Notes: a model not told the origin generated them from the sequence alone. A stretch of 36,312 nt of DNA from DAONFI01 sp035403485 (GCA_964536835.1 CAZIAZ010000030.1:1-36312); one strand, 5' to 3'; shown: positions 1 to 7,725, counted from the first letter of the stretch. Translations and numbers: made by a program.

Positions 1-36
1 CGGGCCGCAAAATTGCTCGATTTCGGCGACGCCCAT
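1..36 (-). CDS. possible 5' end of a gene running off the left edge
   Basis: On the minus strand an ATG at 36 opens a frame that stays open for the 12 codons left in the window (MGVAEIEQFCGP). No clear ribosome binding site precedes it. There is too little sequence to name a product, and this may be chance. Confidence 0.2.
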   Translation of the reverse strand, partial: MGVAEIEQFCGP

Positions 37-134
37 GTTTTTGGGATAGGTTCTACTTATCTTTGGTGCAGACTGAAATTGTACTGATTTTTCTGATTTT
101 TTTAAAAAATCGCGGCAGAAGACGATATACATTT

Positions 135-1499
135 TTACGAGATGATATTCATGGCGTTATGAGCGATGGCAAAGAATATGACGATACTTGAAACGTCCAT
201 AAGGCCAGCGATGAACGGCCCGCTGGTTATAGCCGGATCTATGCCGAAACGTTTGAAAATGAACGGCAGCATTGAACCTATTACGTTAGCCATTACAACC
301 GCGACCAGCATCGCCATGGCTACCGCCCACGCGACTTTCCATCTGTCTGGCGTATGTTGAAAAACCAGCACTATTCCGCATGACACAAGGCCAAGCGTTG
401 CTCCCATGACGGCGCCGCGCACCACTTCACGGAAAAACACCCGATACCAATGTGAAAGTTCGATTTCCTTGACGGCAAAGCCGCGAATCATCAATCCTGC
501 AACCTGGTTGCCGGTATTGCCGGCGGTGGCGTTTATGAGCGGCGTAAACATCGCCAGCAGCGCCAGCAGCGACTCGTAACTCTTGAGCGCCATGACAGCC
601 AACGTTTCAACGAACAACAACAATACCAGCCACGGAAGTCGCTTTTTGAGCATATGCAGAAAATCGGCGGTAAAGTAGCTGTCTTCCAGAGCCGCCATGC
701 CGGCCATCTTCTGCATGTCCTCAGTGGATTCCTCTTCCTGCAAATCCATGACGTCATCGAACGTGACAATGCCGACAAGTGTATTCCAACTATCCACGAC
801 CGGCAGGGCAATGGCGTCGTACTTTTTGAAAGCGTCAACCGCCGATTCCTGGTCGTCGGTAGCCAGCAGACAGCCAACCTGTTCGCTCATTACCTCTTCA
901 ACATTCTCCGCCGGGTCGGACAAAACGACCTGCTCAATATCGATAGACCCGACAAGCCGCCATTTGCGGTCAACCACGAATATCATCTTGACCGTTTCAG
1001 CTTCCTCGGCACGATTGCGTATGTGCCGCAAAACGTGGTCTATCGTCCAGTCCTTGCGAACGGCAAGATACTTGGGCGTCATCAGTCTGCCGATGGAATC
1101 TTCAGGATATGCCAGGAGGCTGTCGGCGATTTTACGTTCGTCGCCGCGGAGTTGCATGAGAAGTTTCTGGGCAAGCTGGCCGGGCATTTCCTCCAGAAGT
1201 TCAGTACGGTCATCCGGAGCCATCTCGTTAATGATTTCCGCCACTTTTTCTTTTGAAAGTTTGTGGAGCAGGTCTTCCTGCTGGTCACTTTCAAGATGTG
1301 CGAGAATTTCGGCGGCTTTTTCCGTGGGAAGCATCCGGAATGCGATTGCGAGTTCATTCTCGTTTTCAATGCGGCTGAGCAGGTCGCCCAGTTCATGAAT
1401 TTCCATTGCACTCAGCGCAGCTTTCAACTGCCCGAACTTGCGTCCCTCTACAAGCTCGTGCACCTGTTCGATGTCGAATGTCTGCACTTCGTTTTCCAT
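135..1499 (-). CDS. mgtE: MgtE family magnesium transporter
   Basis: Predicted 454-aa inner-membrane Mg2+ channel, the usual MgtE length. The order of domains is clear. An acidic helical MgtE N domain (about residues 15-130) comes first, then a CBS pair (about 135-260; S-I-G-R-L-M-T-P at its start), then a C-terminal membrane domain of about five helices. The pore-family motif A-G-N-T-G-N-Q is near residue 328. In this family the cytosolic N and CBS domains sense Mg2+ and gate the pore. I chose ATG 1499 because the open frame to 1730 would run into rnpB and because MgtE homology begins just after this Met. The ribosome site is weak. The gene diverges from rnpB. Confidence 0.93.
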   Translation of the reverse strand: MENEVQTFDIEQVHELVEGRKFGQLKAALSAMEIHELGDLLSRIENENELAIAFRMLPTEKAAEILAHLESDQQEDLLHKLSKEKVAEIINEMAPDDRTELLEEMPGQLAQKLLMQLRGDERKIADSLLAYPEDSIGRLMTPKYLAVRKDWTIDHVLRHIRNRAEEAETVKMIFVVDRKWRLVGSIDIEQVVLSDPAENVEEVMSEQVGCLLATDDQESAVDAFKKYDAIALPVVDSWNTLVGIVTFDDVMDLQEEESTEDMQKMAGMAALEDSYFTADFLHMLKKRLPWLVLLLFVETLAVMALKSYESLLALLAMFTPLINATAGNTGNQVAGLMIRGFAVKEIELSHWYRVFFREVVRGAVMGATLGLVSCGIVLVFQHTPDRWKVAWAVAMAMLVAVVMANVIGSMLPFIFKRFGIDPAITSGPFIAGLMDVSSIVIFFAIAHNAMNIIS

Positions 1500-1562
1500 G
1501 CCGTCGCGTTCCGGATTGTTCTGTTGTATCCATGCGTACCGTTCCCCCAAAATTGCTGGGTT

Positions 1563-1591
1563 ATTTTCGCCATATCCGCCACAAAAGTCAA
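1563..1591 (-). promoter_or_regulatory. candidate sigma-70 promoter of mgtE
   Basis: On the minus strand there is TTGACT (1586-1591), a 17-bp spacer and GAAAAT (1563-1568). Transcription would start near 1556 and give a leader of about 57 nt. The -35 box is good and the -10 box is 4 of 6. Confidence 0.5.
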
Positions 1592-1605
1592 CCTTTAAGA
1601 AAAAT

Positions 1606-1618
1606 AGACATGATGTCT
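1606..1618. promoter_or_regulatory. 13-bp perfect palindrome between mgtE and rnpB
   Basis: AGACAT-G-ATGTCT lies upstream of the mgtE -35 box and about 30 bp before the rnpB -10 box. Its symmetry and its place between divergent promoters suggest a protein-binding site. The binding protein is unknown. Confidence 0.35.
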
Positions 1619-1647
1619 TAAAATATAGGCTTATATTCGGTGCAATC

Positions 1648-1656
1648 TGGTATAAT
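1648..1656 (+). promoter_or_regulatory. extended -10 promoter of rnpB
   Basis: TGG-TATAAT: a consensus -10 box (1651-1656) with an upstream TG at 1648-1649. It lies 7 bp before base 1663, the first base of helix P1. No convincing -35 box is seen at 16-18 bp, as is common for extended -10 promoters. Confidence 0.7.
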
Positions 1657-1662
1657 TTTTGC

Positions 1663-2031
1663 GGCTGGATGCGCGGAAGGTCGCTCCCATCCTGAGGATG
1701 GGGGAGGAAAGTCCGAACACCTCCGGACAACGGTGGTGGGTAACGCCCACCGTGTTTTTTTTAACATAGGGAAAGTGCCACAGAAAACAGACCGCCGACT
1801 TATGTCGGTAAGGGTGAAAAGGTGCGGCAAGAGCGCACCGCGTCGTCAGTGATGGCGACGGCACGGCAAACCCCACCGGGTGCAAGGCCAAATTGCGACT
1901 GCTTTGTCCGGGCAATATGTCGCTGGTAGGCCGCTCGGCGCTAACGCCGGAACCTGTATGCAAATGCCGGCCCAGATAAATGACCTTCACCCTGAAAAGG
2001 GTACAGAATTCGGCTTATAGCGCATCCAGCC
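1663..2031 (+). ncRNA. rnpB: RNase P RNA (bacterial type A)
   Basis: Catalytic RNA of RNase P, which matures tRNA 5' ends. Helix P1 is formed by perfect 12-base complements at 1663-1674 and 2020-2031. The conserved core elements are present: GAGGAAAGTCCG near 1704, a GGGTAACGCCC hairpin near 1738, an A-rich core near 1780, AGGGTGAAAAGG near 1811 and the 3' core ACAGAATTCGGCTTAT near 2003. The length of about 369 nt is normal. An oddity is that the hairpin at 1730-1753 is followed at once by eight T, which resembles an intrinsic terminator inside the gene. No separate hairpin terminator directly follows the 3' end; only TTTT follows P1. Confidence 0.96.
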
Positions 2032-2107
2032 TTTTATTAATTAGGCCTATCCCCAAATCTTGGCTGCCTGTAATCGGCTCTTTTGCCGCCTGGTGGCGTC
2101 AGAAAAA

Positions 2108-2138
2108 CGGCAGAATATTTTTTTTAAAAAATATGCCG
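2108..2138. other. AT-rich hairpin downstream of rnpB
   Basis: CGGCA and TGCCG enclose an ATATTTTTT/AAAAAATAT palindrome. A second small hairpin (CCTTA-TAAGG) lies at about 2149-2164. Either could help end the rnpB transcript, but the T tract is inside the stem. No gene is seen between 2032 and 2213. Confidence 0.3.
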
Positions 2139-2213
2139 CGCTATTATCCTTAGAAAAATAAGGATTTCATTTCTGAATATTTTGATATTAGAGAGGTTCT
2201 TTTCAAAAACTGC

Positions 2214-2249
2214 TAAAAAAGAAGGCTGGCCTCGATAAAGCCAGCCTTC
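2214..2249 (-). terminator. intrinsic terminator of the autotransporter gene
   Basis: A 10-bp perfect stem (2221-2230 with 2240-2249, GAAGGCTGGC and its complement) is followed on the minus strand by a T run (2214-2220). It lies 25 bp after the stop codon of the gene ending at 2275. Confidence 0.88.
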
Positions 2250-2274
2250 ATGTACCACTAATTATCGTTTTATA

Positions 2275-4839
2275 TCAGAACTTGTAATTGACGCCACTGC
2301 TCAGAGCGTTGCTGTAATCGCTGCCGGCTGCGAAGCCGTCGTAACGAACGAACAGGGACAGGTTGTCGCTAAGCAATGCTGTCACGCTTGCGCCCCATAT
2401 GACATGGCCTTTTGATGTGCCGCCAGGGTAAAACGTACATGGATATCCGCCGATGAATTCCGAACCCAGAGTTTCGCCGGTATCCAGATAATCGTAAGAA
2501 TAACCAAGAGTCAACGCCGGCACAAGTTTTACATAGTTCAGGTCAAAGAGTTTCGAAACTTCAACCATGAATATCTGCCGGAGCGAATTGGTGTCATAAT
2601 CTTCGACTTTCATCGCCGCCGCGCCGCCATGTTCCGTCACGCCGTTCTGGCTGTAATGTACGTACTGCATCGCCATGCTGGGCGTCACATCCCAGCCGGC
2701 CACATTAAACCTGTATCCGACGCGGGCGTAGGGCGTCAAATCCCATGCGCCGTAATTGTCGGCTTTGTCTTCGTCGCTGAAACCGGTGTAGTTGACTTTG
2801 CGTTCCGCGTCATTCCAGTGATAGCCGAACGTAAGTGCGGCTTCAACGAACATCTTGCCGCGCGTCCAGTCGACATATGGGCCGACTCGCAGAGTATCAA
2901 CGTCCAGTTTGCCGCGGGAATCTTTCATGTGATAATCGCTACGAATATAGCCTATCAAGGCACCTATGCGCAAGCCGGGGGCGAATTCCTTATCCGTTCC
3001 GGCCACGGCACCCCATGAGTAGTTATTATATCCGGTCAGCCGCGATGAGGATTTTTCCTTGTGCCACATGTTTATTATCTGGCCCCAAACGCTCCAATCG
3101 GTACTGCTGACTGCATCAGGATCTGTAATCGCATCCTGCCGCTGGTCCTGTTCCTTCTGGCTTTCAATGACTTCAGCCATGGTTTCCGGATCAACTTCAG
3201 TGCTGGCCAACGCCATACCCATGCTGGCATCAGCCTTGGCGGTCAACTGTGCAACTTTGCCGCTGCGCATCTGGGTGAGATGCTGGCTGATAAACCGGTT
3301 AAAACTTTCCATCTGGTTAGGCAGATTGCGGCCATGCAGTGTGTAAATTTCGGCATTCATCTGATGCAATGCATTATTGAACGAGGCATTGTCGGTAAAG
3401 GAGAGCAGGTTATCCAACATTGTAGTCTGGGCAGCCGTCGCCGTACCTGAATTCAACATGTCATCGAGGGCTGCGGCAACGGAAACATTGTTTCTTCCGT
3501 GAGCCTCTGTCTGAAATGAACTGGTAGTATAAAGCAGTTGATAAACGTTTCCGCCGACGACAGAGCCGGTAAAATATCGAAACAGAGAAGCCCATGACGC
3601 CTGCTCGATAGTGACGCCATTATCCGTAATCGTGCCACTTGAAGCAGTTATCACATCAAAAGTATCGCCTGCACTCAACTGGCTCAAAGAGACAGGTACA
3701 ACTTTTATGACTGAACCGCTTTCAAGAGTGGCATTGCCGGATACGATGGAGATATTATCATTAGCGGGCGATTTTGTCGTGTCGATATTCACTACATAAG
3801 TAGAGCCGCTTGCCAAAGTAAAATCATAACCGGATGCTATCGTTATCTGGTTCGGGTCATCGCCTTCATTGCCGATTTGGCCGCCGTTTTCAATTTCGAC
3901 CTGGCCTTCTACTGTGCCCGAGTTTCGCAATATACCGTCTGACGCAACCACAACAGAACCGTTAACCGCCGAACCTGTGCCAACTACGACAGCACCGGAA
4001 CTTACGCCGTCGTCCACGACCAGTGTGCTGCCGCTAGTTATTTCCAGTACATCCGTGCTTACGACAGCACTGTTCTGAACAGTTATGCCGCTTGTAGAAT
4101 CAATCGTCAGCGTACCGCCTACATCAAGCGTCGTTCCTGTACCGACTACCGTCAGCGATGATGTACTATCGCCGGAAACGGTCATATCGCCGCCGATAGC
4201 GACATCCTGCTGGAATTCGACATCATAATCGCCTTCGAATGTGGCATCGCCGGTAATATTCAAAGTTGAAGTGCCGGTGAAGCTCACGTTGGCATTGTCG
4301 TGTATTTCCAGCTTGCCGACAGTAATCGTACCGCTATTGCTGGCCGTAAATGTGACGGTGTTAGCGCCGCCGCCGATATAAAGGCCTGATGTCGTATCCG
4401 TAACAGTCAGCGTCGAACCGTTCATTATGGTTGTGGTGTTGCCGGCGTAGTCGCCCGCCAGATACAGCCAGCCGTTGACCGTCAACGATGAACTGTTATC
4501 AAGGAACAGTGACCCCAAGCCGCTCTCGCCGACGGTCATATCGCTATTGGTCACCATATTGCCGCCGTCGATATTAATAGTGCCGTCATTAGTGCCGTAG
4601 CCGACGTTGGCGCCATTGACGGTAACGGTCGAGCCGCCGTCAATATCAAGTTGGCCGAAGTTGGTTGCACTGCCGACATACAAATCGACGCTGGGCTGAT
4701 CGTTATCGGTGTCAATATCACTCGGAGTAACTTCGCCTGTTATGGACACTGCAGCCAATGCGACATTAACATATGCCAGCATTAACAACACCGCCATGCC
4801 TGCAACAAACATGCGTTTGATATTTTTTAAACCACTCAT
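2275..4839 (-). CDS. autotransporter with C-terminal outer-membrane beta-barrel
   Basis: Predicted 854-aa type V secreted protein. The N terminus (about residues 1-30) is basic, then hydrophobic and ends in ALA-A, a Sec signal peptide. Residues about 30-430 are a low-complexity passenger rich in T, S, G, D and V, with repeated short 'S-x-L-T-V-N/G' and 'G-T-I-T-V' units like a parallel beta-helix. A linker follows. Residues about 575-854 match an autotransporter barrel: alternating amphipathic strands starting at W-S-V-W-G and ending in aromatic N-Y-K-F for BAM recognition. The start is supported by GGGAGG 8 nt upstream, and the gene has its own promoter and terminator. Passenger function is not visible; adhesion would be a guess. 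Confidence 0.88.
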   Translation of the reverse strand: MSGLKNIKRMFVAGMAVLLMLAYVNVALAAVSITGEVTPSDIDTDNDQPSVDLYVGSATNFGQLDIDGGSTVTVNGANVGYGTNDGTINIDGGNMVTNSDMTVGESGLGSLFLDNSSSLTVNGWLYLAGDYAGNTTTIMNGSTLTVTDTTSGLYIGGGANTVTFTASNSGTITVGKLEIHDNANVSFTGTSTLNITGDATFEGDYDVEFQQDVAIGGDMTVSGDSTSSLTVVGTGTTLDVGGTLTIDSTSGITVQNSAVVSTDVLEITSGSTLVVDDGVSSGAVVVGTGSAVNGSVVVASDGILRNSGTVEGQVEIENGGQIGNEGDDPNQITIASGYDFTLASGSTYVVNIDTTKSPANDNISIVSGNATLESGSVIKVVPVSLSQLSAGDTFDVITASSGTITDNGVTIEQASWASLFRYFTGSVVGGNVYQLLYTTSSFQTEAHGRNNVSVAAALDDMLNSGTATAAQTTMLDNLLSFTDNASFNNALHQMNAEIYTLHGRNLPNQMESFNRFISQHLTQMRSGKVAQLTAKADASMGMALASTEVDPETMAEVIESQKEQDQRQDAITDPDAVSSTDWSVWGQIINMWHKEKSSSRLTGYNNYSWGAVAGTDKEFAPGLRIGALIGYIRSDYHMKDSRGKLDVDTLRVGPYVDWTRGKMFVEAALTFGYHWNDAERKVNYTGFSDEDKADNYGAWDLTPYARVGYRFNVAGWDVTPSMAMQYVHYSQNGVTEHGGAAAMKVEDYDTNSLRQIFMVEVSKLFDLNYVKLVPALTLGYSYDYLDTGETLGSEFIGGYPCTFYPGGTSKGHVIWGASVTALLSDNLSLFVRYDGFAAGSDYSNALSSGVNYKF

Positions 4840-4946
4840 TATAAAAACCTCCCGAAGCCGCCTTGCTTCGACCAGCCCTTATTAATAATCAACTAATTAA
4901 AATTCTGTTGCGCTCTATGTGCGCATAACTCTTCCGAACTGGCAAT

Positions 4947-4975
4947 TTTATACAAAAGATACTTTTTCAATTCAA
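4947..4975 (-). promoter_or_regulatory. sigma-70 promoter of the autotransporter gene
   Basis: On the minus strand there is TTGAAT (4970-4975), a 17-bp spacer and TATAAA (4947-4952). A start near 4940 gives a leader of about 100 nt ending in a strong ribosome site (GGGAGG, 4848-4853). Confidence 0.62.
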
Positions 4976-5043
4976 GCTAAAACCTATATTTTCATATCAT
5001 TTTTTCGGTATTTGAGCGAAAGAATCTTTAATAAAAACGGTTT

Positions 5044-5757
5044 TCATGCATATTTTGTCGGGTCATTTACGCCGGCGGTTGCGAACCCTTCCCGCCGAAG
5101 CACGCAGGCGTCGCAATGGCCGCAGGCTCGGCCGTCAGCCGACGGCGAATAACAGCTGTGCGTAATTGAATAATCCACGCCCAGTTCCAGGCCTTTGCGG
5201 ATAATCTGGGCTTTCGTCAGATTTATAAGCGGAGCATGTATCCTGTATTGGCCTCTGCCCTCGACAGCTGCCGCGGTAGCCAGATTCGCCAGCTTTTCAA
5301 AAGCCGTTATAAACGCAGGCCTGCAATCGGGATAACCGCTGTAATCAACGGCATTTACACCCAAAAATATGTCGTATGCCCCGATTACCTCCGCATAGCC
5401 CAACGCGAACGATAAAAAAATGGTATTCCTGGCAGGCACATATGTTACGGGTATTGAGCCGTGCGATGTATCGTGCCGGTCTTTGGGCACGGCGATGTTG
5501 TCCGTGAGGGCGCTGGCGCCGAAACCGCCGGCTGCTGAAAGGTCTATCCTGATGATGCGGTGGCTGGCGGCGGCTTGACTTTGGGCGACCAGAGCTGCCT
5601 GGCGAAGTTCAAATTTGTGTCGCTGGCCATAATCGAAACTTATGGCGTGGCAGGTAAAACCCTCGCTGTGGCTGATCGCCAGCGTCGTAGCCGAATCCAA
5701 TCCGCCGGACAGCAACACCACCGCCAGCGGGCTATTATGTTCATTTTTTTCACTCAT
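5044..5757 (-). CDS. queC: 7-cyano-7-deazaguanine synthase QueC
   Basis: Predicted 237-aa cytosolic ATP-dependent enzyme that turns 7-carboxy-7-deazaguanine and ammonia into preQ0 in queuosine synthesis. The PP-loop ATP motif S-G-G-L-D-S is at residues 17-22. F-D-Y-G-Q-R-H follows near 42. The C terminus carries the four-cysteine zinc site C-x8-C-x2-C-x2-C (C-Y-S..A-C-G-H-C-D-A-C). The length is typical. I chose ATG 5757 because the upstream in-frame residues (to 5910) are unlike QueC and overlap the divergent queF. The ribosome site is weak. It lies head to head with queF, the next enzyme in the pathway, 115 bp apart. Confidence 0.94.
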   Translation of the reverse strand: MSEKNEHNSPLAVVLLSGGLDSATTLAISHSEGFTCHAISFDYGQRHKFELRQAALVAQSQAAASHRIIRIDLSAAGGFGASALTDNIAVPKDRHDTSHGSIPVTYVPARNTIFLSFALGYAEVIGAYDIFLGVNAVDYSGYPDCRPAFITAFEKLANLATAAAVEGRGQYRIHAPLINLTKAQIIRKGLELGVDYSITHSCYSPSADGRACGHCDACVLRREGFATAGVNDPTKYA

Positions 5758-5872
5758 GCCGCAAAGATTACACTTTCGCCTCTTTATATGCAACGCATTT
5801 AAATGTATAGTATTCCTTTTAACGGCAGACGCCGACTTTAAAATCTGAAACCTTCGCAAGGATTTTGAGAAA

Positions 5873-6226
5873 ATGAGTGATAAACTTGACATTCTGGACG
5901 TTTTTGACAATCCGCATCCTGGCCGTGACTACATAATAAAGCACGTCGCGCCGGAATTCACCAGCCTTTGTCCGAAGACCGGCCAACCGGACTACGGCAC
6001 GATAACGGTGGAATACATCGCCGACAAAACCTGCGTGGAACTCAAAAGCCTCAAATTCTACTACCAGAGCTTCCGTAATGAAGGCGTTTTCTATGAAGAC
6101 CTTACCAACCGCATTCTTGACGACCTGGTAAAAAAACTCGCTCCGCGATGGATGAGAATAACGGCTGAATTCACGCCGCGCGGCGGCTTGCATTCCGTCA
6201 TCACGGCTGAACACGGAAACAGGTAA
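5873..6226 (+). CDS. queF: NADPH-dependent preQ0 reductase QueF (type I)
   Basis: Predicted 117-aa cytosolic enzyme that reduces the nitrile of preQ0 to the amine preQ1. The short single-domain form fits the YkvM-like type I family. The catalytic cysteine is in F-T-S-L-C-P-K-T-G-Q-P-D (about residues 34-45). The QueF signature V-E-L-K-S-L-K-F-Y-Y follows near 60, with the catalytic-site acidic segment F-R-N-E-G-V-F-Y-E after it. AAGGA lies 10 nt before the ATG. QueC makes its substrate, so the divergent pair forms a pathway module. The tRNA-inserting Tgt is not in the window. Confidence 0.94.
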   Translation: MSDKLDILDVFDNPHPGRDYIIKHVAPEFTSLCPKTGQPDYGTITVEYIADKTCVELKSLKFYYQSFRNEGVFYEDLTNRILDDLVKKLAPRWMRITAEFTPRGGLHSVITAEHGNR

Positions 6227-6264
6227 TCGAAAATTCCGAAACTTGTGGATTCGAGAAACAGTAA

Positions 6265-7386
6265 ATGTCAGCCACAATATTCAAATTTTTTAAATTTTTT
6301 AAAAATTTTTTAAAAAAATTGGAGGAAATCAATCCTTTCAATGGCATAATCGCGGGCCTTCTGATAATTGGCCTTCTGATTGTCGGATGGGATTGGTCAG
6401 CCGCCAGAAAAAGCGTCAAACAAAGATGTTTCGCTACGGCGGCATTGTCGGCGATAATGTCCACGCCGCAGTTCAACATGGCCGTCTGTGCCCCAACCGA
6501 CCACTGTGCCGCCGAGGCCGTCAAACGTGCTGAAGACGCCGCCAGAATCGTCGAACGGGAAATGAACATTTACAACCCTGCCAGCGAACTTTTTAAATTC
6601 AACGCAGCCAAACCCGGTTCTATCGTAAATCTCTCGGCAGAAACGCAGACGGCCATACGGCTGGCTCGAAAAGCCTTCGATGAAACCGGCGGTGCATTCG
6701 ACGCAACTCTTCGCCCCGTCATACTGCTGTGGAAAAATGCAGCCAAAACCAACAAATTGCCGGCGGTGGCTGAACTTGCTGCCGCCAGAAAAAGCTCGTC
6801 GTGGAGCGATTTCAGATTTTCGGACGGCCAAATCGGCAAGATGCAGCAATCCGCCTGCGTCGATCTCGGCGGCATAGCCAAAGGTTTTGCCATAGACCTG
6901 GCTGTCGGGGCGATGAAAAAAGCCGGCTGCGAAGGCGGCCTGGTGGATATCGGCGGAGACGTCGGCTGTTTCGGCCACAAAAACGACGGCAGTGAATGGG
7001 TTATCGGCATACGTGATCCGTTCGAACCGCATAGCGGGAAAATGCTCGCCACGCTACATCTGACCGATGCCGCCGTCTGCACCAGCGGCAACTACGAACG
7101 GGCGGAACTCATTTGCGGCAGACAATATAATCATATCATCGACCCAAGAACGCTACAGCCGGCCGATACTTGTCCCTCGGTTACGGTAATCGCACCGACG
7201 GCGGCGATGGCGGATGCGTGGGCGACGGCGTTGAGTGTGCTTGGGCCGGACGGCTTGAAACTGCTGAAAAAAAACGGAAATATCCACGCCATGCTAGTAG
7301 TCGGCAAAAGAAACAATTTCAATATCGTCACATCGCCGGATTTTTCCCGAAAATTCGTGACGCAAATAGAGGGCGTTCTCAATTAA
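6265..7386 (+). CDS. apbE: FAD:protein FMN transferase (ApbE family)
   Basis: Predicted 373-aa membrane-anchored enzyme that attaches FMN from FAD to a threonine of flavoproteins such as Nqr/Rnf subunits. A single membrane segment at about residues 26-44 is followed by an outside ApbE domain. Family motifs are present: G-A-F-D-A-T near 148, V-D-L-G-G-I-A-K-G-F near 200 and N-H-I-I-D-P-R-T near 290. No flavoprotein partner is in the window. The first 20 codons consist of A/T runs with an odd Lys/Phe-rich product, and no good ribosome site precedes ATG 6265. The last five codons and the stop (7369-7386) belong to an inserted MITE-like element. Without it the frame would end with A-Y-P-S-K-D-S-N-K. 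Confidence 0.9.
   Translation: MSATIFKFFKFFKNFLKKLEEINPFNGIIAGLLIIGLLIVGWDWSAARKSVKQRCFATAALSAIMSTPQFNMAVCAPTDHCAAEAVKRAEDAARIVEREMNIYNPASELFKFNAAKPGSIVNLSAETQTAIRLARKAFDETGGAFDATLRPVILLWKNAAKTNKLPAVAELAAARKSSSWSDFRFSDGQIGKMQQSACVDLGGIAKGFAIDLAVGAMKKAGCEGGLVDIGGDVGCFGHKNDGSEWVIGIRDPFEPHSGKMLATLHLTDAAVCTSGNYERAELICGRQYNHIIDPRTLQPADTCPSVTVIAPTAAMADAWATALSVLGPDGLKLLKKNGNIHAMLVVGKRNNFNIVTSPDFSRKFVTQIEGVLN
6283..6320. repeat. A/T homopolymer-rich tract inside the 5' end of apbE
   Basis: Alternating runs of six to seven T and three to seven A cover codons 7-19 of apbE. The tract is followed by GGAGGAAA (6321-6328), which looks like a ribosome site but has no in-frame ATG close behind. It could slip during replication or transcription. 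Confidence 0.5.
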
Positions 7387-7546
7387 ACTGTGAGACGCAA
7401 ATGAGTGGCAATTATGCAGATGCAAGGAACAAAAACGACTGCGAATCTGTCAATTCGCTGAGTTTTTGTGACGTCGCAGATGTATGATTGCCGCTCACAG
7501 CCTTTAATATCTTATTTTTTGCGGCCGCAGGGTAATTGAGAACGGC
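7369..7546. mobile_element. MITE-like element family 1, copy a (178 bp)
   Basis: This is a non-coding element also found at 23644-23821 (same length, four mismatches seen). The ends carry a perfect 12-bp inverted repeat, CGTTCTCAATTA at 7374-7385 and its complement at 7533-7544. It is flanked by the 5-bp direct repeat AAATA (7364-7368 and 7547-7551), a target site duplication. Internal arms are also complementary (CTGTGAG..TGGCAAT with ATTGCCGCTCACAG; ACAAAAAC with GTTTTTGT), so a transcript could fold end to end. The transposase that moves it is not in the window. It sits in the last codons of apbE. Confidence 0.85.
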
Positions 7547-7603
7547 AAATAGCTTACCCCTCTAAAGATAGCAACAAATAGAGCGATTCTAAAAAAATCT
7601 TTC

Positions 7604-7725
7604 GCAAACCACGTCTAATAAAAAAAGAAAAAACAATTGCATATTTAAAATGAACGTTTAAAATATGCGTTTTGATTATTGATTTATTTTTATTGTCCTG
7701 TTTTCAAGCTTTTAGAGTGGTTTGC
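7604..7725. repeat. inverted repeat flanking the tetR promoter
   Basis: GCAAACCAC at 7604-7612 and GTGGTTTGC at 7717-7725 are perfect complements. The match extends imperfectly on both sides (TCTTT before, TCTAA after). The arms enclose the promoter and palindrome of tetR. The sequence at 16518-16550 resembles one arm. These could be extra regulator sites or an old small mobile element. Confidence 0.5.
7637..7668 (+). promoter_or_regulatory. promoter of the efflux operon overlapped by a 30-bp palindrome (candidate TetR operator)
   Basis: TTGCAT (7637-7642), a 16-bp spacer and TAAAAT (7659-7664) form a plausible sigma-70 promoter. A palindrome from 7639 to 7668, with 12 of 15 symmetric pairs matching and centre ATGA/ACGT, covers it almost exactly. 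A TetR-type gene follows 118 bp later, so this is the likely site of autorepression. Confidence 0.6.

Noticed and set aside
654..1398. Long plus-strand frames opposite mgtE
   Set aside because: They are antisense shadows of a well-supported gene and have no family features.
1499..1660. Mg2+ (M-box) riboswitch upstream of mgtE
   Set aside because: The leader after the candidate promoter is only about 57 nt, too short for an M-box.
5757..5873. preQ1 riboswitch between queC and queF
   Set aside because: I looked for the short preQ1-I hairpin and A-rich tail before both genes and did not see a convincing match.
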